A stretch of 64,000 bases of DNA from assembly GCF_043757465.1 (NCBI RefSeq), contig NZ_JAYVPL010000158.1, positions 62,001 to 126,000 on the forward strand, written 5' to 3'. The DNA is from Armatimonas sp043757465. Its GTDB lineage: Bacteria > Armatimonadota > Armatimonadia > Armatimonadales > Armatimonadaceae. The notes under the pieces are model-generated. The model saw nothing but the letters and a program-made list of their open reading frames with translations, did no database searches and was not told where the DNA came from. A program made the position numbers and the translations under genes. Positions 25,335 through 31,409 of the stretch are shown piece by piece. How positions within the stretch are numbered: position 1 is the first letter of the stretch; every line of letters begins with the position of its first letter.

Positions 25335-27464
25335 TTAGCGTAGCATCGCCTCGGTGAGACCTGCATCTACCGGCAGCGACTGGCCCGTGGTCAGCGGCAG
25401 ACGGCTTGGCGAGGCGAGCAAAAACACGGCCTCGGCGACGGCCTCCGGGGTGACGCGTTTTTTGAGGAGTGTGCGCTGGGCGTAGAACCCGGCGAGTTTT
25501 TCGCGGAGTGCCTCGGTTTCCTCACTCTCGTCAAACGCAACCCCGTACTTGACCAGCGAGGTCAGCACACGGTCGCGGGGGAACTGATGGCTCCCGGAGA
25601 CCACCGACGCGGGGGAGACGCCGTTCACGCGAATCCCGCTGGGGCCACCGACCACGGCGAGTTCGCGCACCAGGTGGTTGAGCGCGGCTTTGCTGGCATC
25701 GTAGGCGAAGCTGCCCTGCTTGGCAACCACGCCATTGGCCGACGAGATCAGCACCACCTGCCCGCCCCTTGCCTGCTCGCGCATCACTTCCATCGCTTCA
25801 TCGGCGGCGAGGTAGCTGCCCAGCGTGTTGACATCGAATGTGGTGCGCCACTGCGCCTCAGTAACGCGGCCCGCATCGTCGGGCGAGAAGATCACCGCTG
25901 CCACGGCGACCACCGTGTCAATTCCCCCATAGGCCAGCACGGCGGCGTCCATCGCCGCACGCACGGAAGCTCTATCGGTGATATTGCACTCGACCGCAAC
26001 CGCCTGCTCGCCGTGCACCGCCGCCGTCTCCTGCGCCAGCGCCAGATTAATATCCGCACAGACCACACAGGCTCCGTCTTTGACCAGCCGATTCACCACC
26101 GCCCGCCCGATCCCGCTGCCAGTTCCCACCACAACAGCCACTTGTCGTGCCAGTTCTTTCTCCAGCGGCATGCGCCTCAGCTTCGCCTCCTCCAGCAGCC
26201 AGTACTCAATGCGAAACGCCTCACGCGGCGTCAAATACACATAATTGTCCCCCCGCCCGGCGGGGGTTAGGGGGTTGGCTGCCATACTCGTGGCGCCTGC
26301 CATGACATGAATGGCATTACTGTAGAACTCGCCGGTGATGCGTGCTTCTTGCTTGTTCTTGCCAAAGCTGAGCATCCCCACACCAGGGATCAGCACAACA
26401 CTCGGCTCGGCACTGCGTAGGGCAGGCGAGTCGCGCTCCTTATTCGCATCGTAGTAGGCCGCATAGTCCGCGCGGTAGCCGGGGAGCGCGGCTACTATTG
26501 CGTTCCTCAAGTCTTCCGCCGTGCCGTTTTTGGCATCCCACTGCACAAACAGCGGCTTGACTTTCGTGCGCACAAAGTGATCCGGGCAGCTCGTGCCTTT
26601 CTCAGCAAGCGGGACGGCATCGGCAGAGTTCACAAAGCGCAACACGGCGTCGGAGTCCGAGAAGTGGGCAAGGGTGCGGCCCCGCAGTGTGGGCAGGACA
26701 AAGCGTGCTAGCTCGCGCCGATCCGTGCGAGTCTGTGTGACTTGCCCACCAAAGAGCGTGGCCTCATCTATGTGCCTGAGCACGAACTGCCCAATCTGAT
26801 CTAACACCCGTAGCGTATTGAGATAGCTTGCTTTGGCATCATCGCCCCAGGTGAAGATTCCGTGGGAGCCAAGAATAATGCCGTCGCAGGTTGGGTTCTC
26901 GATGACAGCCTTCTCCAGCCACAGCCCGAGTTCGAAGCCGGGGCGCTTCCACGGGAGCCAGACCAGGTGCATACCCGTCTCGGCGCGAAGTTTTTCGAGA
27001 AGCTCGGGGCCGTTGGCGGACGCCGCCAGTGCAATCGCCCAGTCGGGGTGCAGGTGATCCACGTGGCGAAACGGCAAGAAGGCATGGAGCGGCGTGTCAA
27101 TCGAGGCGGCGCGTGGGTTCGTTCCAAACACACACAGAGGATAGAGATCCACTATCTCGTCTTCAAAGGCATCGCCTCGGTAGCGCTTCTTCAGTGCGTC
27201 TAATTTGTCCTGGTAGAGTGTCGCGAAGCCCTCGCGCCTGATGGTTCCCAGATCGCCGCCGGAGCCTTTGACCCAGAGCATGGTCTCGGTCTCGCCCGTC
27301 ACGGGGTCGGTCATCGGGATTTTCGCGCTGGTGTTTCCGCCCCCAAAGTTGGTCAGGCGCGGATCAGAGCCCAGTAAGTTAGAGCGGTAGCGCAAAAGCT
27401 CCGGCTCGTCGAGCGTGGCGGCAAGGGAGTCGTCCCATAGGTCGGTGAGAAGCGTGAGGTTCAT
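25335..27464 (-). CDS. rhaD: Bifunctional rhamnulose-1-phosphate aldolase / lactaldehyde dehydrogenase
   Basis: A 709-residue fusion. Residues 1 to about 430 are a class II aldolase domain with zinc ligands in F-R-H-V-D-H-L-H-P-D-W; residues 440-700 are a short-chain dehydrogenase with V-V-G-T-G-S-G-I-G-R and the catalytic Y-D-A-S-K. In this family the aldolase splits rhamnulose 1-phosphate (or a related deoxyketose phosphate) into dihydroxyacetone phosphate and lactaldehyde, and the second domain handles the aldehyde. Residues 396-406 are encoded by a palindromic repeat and look inserted. TAGAAT (complement of 27471-27476) is 6 bases before the ATG. Confidence 0.88.
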   Translation of the reverse strand: MNLTLLTDLWDDSLAATLDEPELLRYRSNLLGSDPRLTNFGGGNTSAKIPMTDPVTGETETMLWVKGSGGDLGTIRREGFATLYQDKLDALKKRYRGDAFEDEIVDLYPLCVFGTNPRAASIDTPLHAFLPFRHVDHLHPDWAIALAASANGPELLEKLRAETGMHLVWLPWKRPGFELGLWLEKAVIENPTCDGIILGSHGIFTWGDDAKASYLNTLRVLDQIGQFVLRHIDEATLFGGQVTQTRTDRRELARFVLPTLRGRTLAHFSDSDAVLRFVNSADAVPLAEKGTSCPDHFVRTKVKPLFVQWDAKNGTAEDLRNAIVAALPGYRADYAAYYDANKERDSPALRSAEPSVVLIPGVGMLSFGKNKQEARITGEFYSNAIHVMAGATSMAANPLTPAGRGDNYVYLTPREAFRIEYWLLEEAKLRRMPLEKELARQVAVVVGTGSGIGRAVVNRLVKDGACVVCADINLALAQETAAVHGEQAVAVECNITDRASVRAAMDAAVLAYGGIDTVVAVAAVIFSPDDAGRVTEAQWRTTFDVNTLGSYLAADEAMEVMREQARGGQVVLISSANGVVAKQGSFAYDASKAALNHLVRELAVVGGPSGIRVNGVSPASVVSGSHQFPRDRVLTSLVKYGVAFDESEETEALREKLAGFYAQRTLLKKRVTPEAVAEAVFLLASPSRLPLTTGQSLPVDAGLTEAMLR
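26245..26278. repeat. 34-bp palindromic repeat (family B) embedded in frame in rhaD
   Basis: CCCCCCGCC and the following CGGGGG form a hairpin, followed by TTAGGGGGTTGG. The same 34-bp layout occurs at 46825-46858; 28 of 34 bases match, and five of the six differences are in the hairpin loop. On the minus strand it encodes A-N-P-L-T-P-A-G-R-G-D (residues 396-406), a stretch that looks additional when the region is compared with my memory of RhaD relatives. Confidence 0.75.
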
Positions 27465-27486
27465 GGGGGCATTCTACCAAAAAAGC

Positions 27487-27523
27487 AAAAACGCCCCCCA
27501 CGCACGTAGCGCAAGGGGCGTTT
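27487..27523 (-). terminator. Intrinsic terminator after the small protein gene
   Basis: A 9-bp stem (AAACGCCCC at 27489-27497 with GGGGCGTTT at 27515-27523). On the minus strand the hairpin runs into a T-rich tail, TTTTTGCTTTTTT, ending transcription of the haemoglobin/small-protein unit. Confidence 0.8.
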
Positions 27524-27531
27524 GAGAGAGG

Positions 27532-27663
27532 TCACTTCTTTGTCGGGGTAGTGGCAGCTTGTCGAGCAGCGTCGGCAGCATCACGCTTTTGCTTCTCTAC
27601 ATCCACCTTGCCTTGCTTCTGCCCGGCCTTCTTGTTGACCGACTTGGGAGATTTATCGCCCAT
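27532..27663 (-). CDS. Conserved 43-residue small basic protein (MGDKSPKS type)
   Basis: A short frame starting M-G-D-K-S-P-K-S and rich in Lys, Gln and Ala, ending A-T-T-P-T-K-K. The same N terminus and composition are known from a widespread family of very small uncharacterised bacterial proteins, so this is likely a real gene. A GGTGA ribosome site lies a few bases before the ATG. It follows the truncated haemoglobin gene by 81 bases on the same strand and is closed by a terminator. It should be highly helical or disordered; the role is unknown. Confidence 0.7.
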   Translation of the reverse strand: MGDKSPKSVNKKAGQKQGKVDVEKQKRDAADAARQAATTPTKK

Positions 27664-27744
27664 GGGATTCACCTGGAACCTTTCGCCCACCGGCCACCTT
27701 TGGCATTCGGGGGGACGGCTCAGTATATCCCCAATCGTAAATTC

Positions 27745-28161
27745 TCAGTCGGTGTCGGAGTTCTGGAGAAAATGCGCCACTTCAATAAAGTAGGCACGCA
27801 GCGCGGACGTCACAGGAGCAACAGCGGGGGTCGCCACAATCGCGGCCTCCATGTGCTTCAGCCAGACATCACGCGCTGCCGGACCGATCTTAAAGGGCTG
27901 GTGGCGCATTCGTAGCCGAGGATGTCCGCGCTTGTGGGCATAGAGAGCGGGGCCACCGAAGTACTGGATTAAAAATAAAGCCAGGTTTTCGCGCTCCTCT
28001 TTCAGGTCACTCTGTGCGGGGTACATCGGTCGCAGGAGCGCATCCTCAGCGACACCGTCATAAAACGCGTCTACCAGCGCCGCGAAGGCTTCCGGCGCAC
28101 CGCCATCTGTCCCGCCTAGCTTCTCCCAAGCACTCTGGTTCTCTATCAGCTCCTGCGCCAT
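27745..28161 (-). CDS. Group II truncated haemoglobin
   Basis: A 138-residue trHbO-type globin, about the usual length. The family block Y-F-G-G-P-A-L-Y-x(3)-R-G-H-P-R-L-R-M-R-H contains the proximal histidine and the heme-pocket residues; W in D-V-W-L-K-H-M matches the conserved G8 Trp. Such globins bind O2, NO or peroxide and usually protect against oxidative or nitrosative stress. A TACAAT hexamer lies 9 bases before the ATG, so any leader is very short. It is probably co-transcribed with the small protein gene. Confidence 0.92.
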   Translation of the reverse strand: MAQELIENQSAWEKLGGTDGGAPEAFAALVDAFYDGVAEDALLRPMYPAQSDLKEERENLALFLIQYFGGPALYAHKRGHPRLRMRHQPFKIGPAARDVWLKHMEAAIVATPAVAPVTSALRAYFIEVAHFLQNSDTD

Positions 28162-28230
28162 CTTGCCGCTATTGTACCGGGTCAGCCGGGTAAGTTGAGC
28201 CTACCGCACTTTTTTTCGGACGATGCCTAC

Positions 28231-28268
28231 CAGCACTCCCGAAGATACCGCAGGCTCTCACGAGCGAT
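28231..28268. repeat. Degenerate copy of the 3' end of the sugar isomerase gene
   Basis: These 38 bases match 29113-29150 at 35 positions, in the same orientation. Read on the minus strand they encode I-A-R-E-S-L-R-Y-L-R-E-C-W followed by a stop, the C-terminal peptide of the isomerase at 29088. The two copies flank the toxin-antitoxin genes. Confidence 0.85.
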
Positions 28269-28302
28269 GATTGGCATTGGGAAGCGGAATTTCTGGGTAG
28301 CG

Positions 28303-28590
28303 TTACGCTTCCACGAGTTCCACCCTCAACCGCTTCCCCAGCACCCGAGCAGCCCGATCCAATGTTTGCAGAGTCACGGATCTATTTTGCGGGTCAAGTA
28401 AGCGATCCAAGGCAGGGCGGCTTGTGTGCATCTGCTCCGCCATCTTGGTTTTACTCAAGCGGCGCAGGGTCATTTCTTGTCGGATTTGGAAAGCAATCAC
28501 CCGTTTAGTGGCAATAGCCGCCGCCTCGTCAAGCAATCCCTCATTCGCAAGGAATTCATCAAAATCACTACCGATATATTTATTTTTCAT
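28303..28590 (-). CDS. XRE/HigA-type antitoxin
   Basis: A 95-residue protein with a C-terminal helix-turn-helix (about residues 38-90: M-T-L-R-R-L-S-K-T-K-M-A-E-Q-M-H-T-S-R-P-A-L-D-R-L-L). The first 30 residues form a linker likely to wrap the toxin. It lies directly after the toxin gene, overlapping it by 11 bp, the reversed order typical of HigBA-like pairs. Antitoxins of this type neutralise the toxin and repress the shared promoter. The codons are less GC-rich than in neighbours, suggesting acquisition by transfer. Confidence 0.82.
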   Translation of the reverse strand: MKNKYIGSDFDEFLANEGLLDEAAAIATKRVIAFQIRQEMTLRRLSKTKMAEQMHTSRPALDRLLDPQNRSVTLQTLDRAARVLGKRLRVELVEA

Positions 28591-28939
28591 CTTCTTCTTG
28601 TTTGAATTTCGAGAGCCTTTGACGGGCTACCCTTAGATCATTTACAGGTGTCTTCTGAGATTTTTTGACGAAACCATGTAGCAAGACCATGCTACTGCCA
28701 ACTATGGTGAACAGGACACGAGCGATACCATTAGGCACATCACAACGTATCTCCCAGAGATCAGTCTCAATTTTCCGAATCAGTGGCATTCCAAGCGGCC
28801 ACCCGAACTGTACCGTCTTGATATCTGTGCCGATAGCTTTTCGTGCCGCAACATCTAATCCCATGAGCCACTCATGAACCGGTTCATTCCCCTGTTCAGT
28901 TCGAAAAAACTGAACAATTAGGATAATTTCTGATTTCAT
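28580..28939 (-). CDS. RelE/ParE superfamily toxin (HigB / phage Gp49-like)
   Basis: A 119-residue protein of the Gp49-like (DUF891) branch of RelE-type toxins, which usually cleave mRNA at the ribosome. Family landmarks: V-H-E-W-L near residue 20, L-W-E-I-R-C-D-V at about 68-75 and the V-L-L-H-G-F-V-K-K-S-Q-K-T-P block near 88-101. The ATG at 28939 with AAGGA upstream is preferred to a start 13 codons earlier. It is the first gene of the pair and has its own AT-rich promoter. Confidence 0.82.
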   Translation of the reverse strand: MKSEIILIVQFFRTEQGNEPVHEWLMGLDVAARKAIGTDIKTVQFGWPLGMPLIRKIETDLWEIRCDVPNGIARVLFTIVGSSMVLLHGFVKKSQKTPVNDLRVARQRLSKFKQEEDEK

Positions 28940-28988
28940 ACCGCCATGTCCTTTTTGGTTTACTTTTAGCCCCTGCAATAAAATTAAG

Positions 28989-29016
28989 ATAATATAAAAA
29001 TTTTACTAATTTGCAA
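28989..29016 (-). promoter_or_regulatory. Promoter of the toxin-antitoxin operon
   Basis: On the minus strand TTGCAA (29011-29016) and TATTAT (28989-28994) are spaced by 16 bases, within a strongly AT-rich stretch (28975-29015) that contrasts with the GC-rich surroundings. Confidence 0.65.
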
Positions 29017-29087
29017 TGAGCTAGTTTTCACGATGGAGGAAGTCCTCCTCGCAAACCGATCTTGACTGTACCATCTTTGGAACATAT

Positions 29088-29945
29088 TTACAAGTCTTTT
29101 TCTTTACTACCCCAGCACTCCCGCAGATACCGCAGGCTCTCACGGGCAATCGTCTCTGGGTCGGGGCTGTAGTCGAAGACCTCGACCGAGACATAGCCAG
29201 AGAAACGGGTCTCTTTCAGGGCGACGGCGAGGGGCTTGAAGTCAGTGTCGCCAAAGCCCGGTCCGCGCCGGTTGGAATCGTTGGCATGGACATGCACGGT
29301 GCGTGCGCCAAACTCGTGGCAGAGCGCGGCGGGCGCATCCGGGCCCTCAGAGCACATGCTTTTTACATCCAGCATCATCCGAATCGCCGGGTGGTTCACC
29401 GCCGCAACCATCTTCCAGGCATCGGCCTGCGTGAGCAGGAAATCAGCCTCGGGGCCGGGAAGTGCCTCGGGGCAGAGCACCGCGTGACAAGCCGTTAAAC
29501 TCTCCGTGAGGGCGGCGAGTGTCTCCGCCATGCGCTGCCATGCCCCGGCTTCGTCGCCATTCTCGATGGTGCGGGCCTTGGGGGAACCCAGAACCAGCAC
29601 GGGAGCGCCAACATCGCCCGCAAAATCCACCAGCGCTTTGAGATAGTCCAGGGTTTTCTGGCGCAGCACCCCGTCCGTCGTGTGTAAGTGCAGTCCGGGC
29701 GGCGAGACTAAAAGCCAGTGTAGCCCAACAATCTCAAGGCCACTGTCGGCGGCAATGCGCTTGATCTCGGCTCTCTGGCTCGCCGAGACATCGCGAATAT
29801 CCGAGGCAAACGTAAAGGGAGCCAGCTCGACACCATCGTAGCCCGTTTTAGCGAGAAAGGCGCAGGTGCGCTCCCATCTCCACGGGTCAGGGGCGTTGAG
29901 GGGAGCGAAGGTCTCGTTGCAGATCGCAAATTTCTGAGCAGTCAT
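29088..29945 (-). CDS. Sugar phosphate isomerase/epimerase (xylose-isomerase-like TIM barrel)
   Basis: A 285-residue TIM-barrel protein of the AP endonuclease 2 superfamily. Metal-binding positions are expected in C-P-E-A-L-P-G, M-L-D-V-K-S-M-C and V-H-V-H-A-N-D-S-N-R-R-G-P-G-F-G-D-T-D, with a final V-S-V-E-V-F-D-Y. These proteins isomerise or epimerise sugars or ketoacid sugars. TATAAA (complement of 29952-29957) is 6 bases before the ATG, a likely leaderless start. Its last 13 residues before G-S-K-E-K-D-L are duplicated in a fragment at 28231, beyond the toxin-antitoxin genes. Confidence 0.82.
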   Translation of the reverse strand: MTAQKFAICNETFAPLNAPDPWRWERTCAFLAKTGYDGVELAPFTFASDIRDVSASQRAEIKRIAADSGLEIVGLHWLLVSPPGLHLHTTDGVLRQKTLDYLKALVDFAGDVGAPVLVLGSPKARTIENGDEAGAWQRMAETLAALTESLTACHAVLCPEALPGPEADFLLTQADAWKMVAAVNHPAIRMMLDVKSMCSEGPDAPAALCHEFGARTVHVHANDSNRRGPGFGDTDFKPLAVALKETRFSGYVSVEVFDYSPDPETIARESLRYLRECWGSKEKDL

Positions 29946-29980
29946 ACCGATTTTATACCAGTGATTTTTATTCGGGGCTA

Positions 29981-30009
29981 TTGAAACTCGCGGTAAATAA
30001 GCTTAAAAT
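29981..30009 (+). promoter_or_regulatory. Promoter of the DUF1501 operon
   Basis: TTGAAA (29981-29986) and TAAAAT (30004-30009) with a 17-base spacer, 32 bases before the DUF1501 ATG, which has its own GGAGG ribosome site. Confidence 0.7.
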
Positions 30010-30041
30010 CAACCAGTAGCGCGGCAGCGTGGAGGACACCA

Positions 30042-31409
30042 ATGGGACGGCGAAGTTTTCTAGGAATCGGCGGAGCGGGCTTGGGGCAAGTAAAGCCCGG
30101 TGCACGAGCCAAGCAAGTGCTGGTGATCTTCGAGCAAGGTGGTGTCTCGCACATAGATACCTGGGACCCCAAGCCCGATGCCCCCACGGAGCACCGGAGT
30201 CCCTTTAAGACTATCAAAACTAAGGCTGATGGAGTCTATGTCACGGAGCTTCTGACACACACGGCGAAGCTGATGGACAAGCTCGCGATTGTTCGGTGCA
30301 TGACGCAGCCAACTCCCGGGATCGGGAACTCGCACCCCAAGGGCTCGCAGTATGTCTACTCCGGGGAAGCGCCCGGCGGCCCGGTGGAGATGCCCGATAT
30401 CGGCTCGATTGTGGCGCAGCGCCTTGGCACCAAAGCCCCGTATCTTCCCTCGCATATTCTCCTGCCCGGCACCGACGAGCAAGCGGATGCGTCGCGTATT
30501 GGGTTCATGCCCCCCGGCTACACCGCCTTCAAGACCGGCGGCAGTCCCGCGGACCCAAAATGGCAGGTGCCGAACCTAGGGCTCTTGGCTGGGATTGACG
30601 AGCAGCGCTTTAAAGACCGTCAGAACTTACTCTCGGCCCTGGATGTCGGCTATGTACACGGCAGCGCGCCCAAAGACATTGAGGCGATGCAAGCCCTCAT
30701 GCACCAGGCCACCGATATGCTCACCAACCCACTGACCCGAAAAGCCTTTGATCTAAACAACGAGCCTGCAAAAGTGCGCGAGCGCTACGGCAGCGGGCAC
30801 CGAGGGCAGTGCTACTTGCTGGGACGCAAGCTCATCGAGGCGGGCGTTCGCTACGTGACAGTGGATGTGCGCGAGCCGATGAACTCCTACAAAGACGGCA
30901 CTCAGGTGCGCTACGACGGGGGTAACAATATGAACTGGGATCACCACGATGGAATCTACTCCAAAACCCACACGAATAACATTCCTGGTGGCGGGGCGGG
31001 CGCGGGGCGCTGGGGAATCCATACCTGGCCAATGATGGGCTCAACCGACCAAGCGTTCTCGGCCTTGATTGAGGATCTCGACCAGCGCGGCCTGCTTGCC
31101 GAGACGCTGGTCTGCTTCGTCACGGAGTTTGGGCGCACCCCCCGCATCAACGAGCGCCAGGGCCGCGACCACTGGACCCATGCCTTTAGCTTCGCCTTTG
31201 CCGGAGCGGGAATCCCCGGTGGCACTGTCATCGGCTCTACGGACCGCGACGGGGGCTTTATCACCAGCCCAATGGCCTACACTCTCGAAGACTACGCCGC
31301 AACGATCTACGAAAAACTGGGTATTGACCGCCATAAGCCGATCTACACCCCCCAAGGCCGCCCCGTGCCCATCGCCGCCAAGGGCAAGCCCATCCCGGAG
31401 CTTTTTTAG
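30042..31409 (+). CDS. DUF1501 domain protein
   Basis: A 455-residue DUF1501 protein, a sulfatase/alkaline-phosphatase-like fold common in Planctomycetota and relatives. It opens with G-R-R-S-F-L-G-I-G-G-A-G-L-G, a twin-arginine-like motif with a short hydrophobic stretch, so Tat export is possible. Family blocks: V-L-V-I-F-E-Q-G-G-V-S-H-I-D-T-W-D-P-K-P, G-N-S-H-P-K-G and V-T-E-F-G-R-T-P-R-I-N. No enzymatic activity is proven for the family. It is the first gene of a three-gene operon; the next ATG follows its stop with no gap. Confidence 0.85.
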   Translation: MGRRSFLGIGGAGLGQVKPGARAKQVLVIFEQGGVSHIDTWDPKPDAPTEHRSPFKTIKTKADGVYVTELLTHTAKLMDKLAIVRCMTQPTPGIGNSHPKGSQYVYSGEAPGGPVEMPDIGSIVAQRLGTKAPYLPSHILLPGTDEQADASRIGFMPPGYTAFKTGGSPADPKWQVPNLGLLAGIDEQRFKDRQNLLSALDVGYVHGSAPKDIEAMQALMHQATDMLTNPLTRKAFDLNNEPAKVRERYGSGHRGQCYLLGRKLIEAGVRYVTVDVREPMNSYKDGTQVRYDGGNNMNWDHHDGIYSKTHTNNIPGGGAGAGRWGIHTWPMMGSTDQAFSALIEDLDQRGLLAETLVCFVTEFGRTPRINERQGRDHWTHAFSFAFAGAGIPGGTVIGSTDRDGGFITSPMAYTLEDYAATIYEKLGIDRHKPIYTPQGRPVPIAAKGKPIPELF

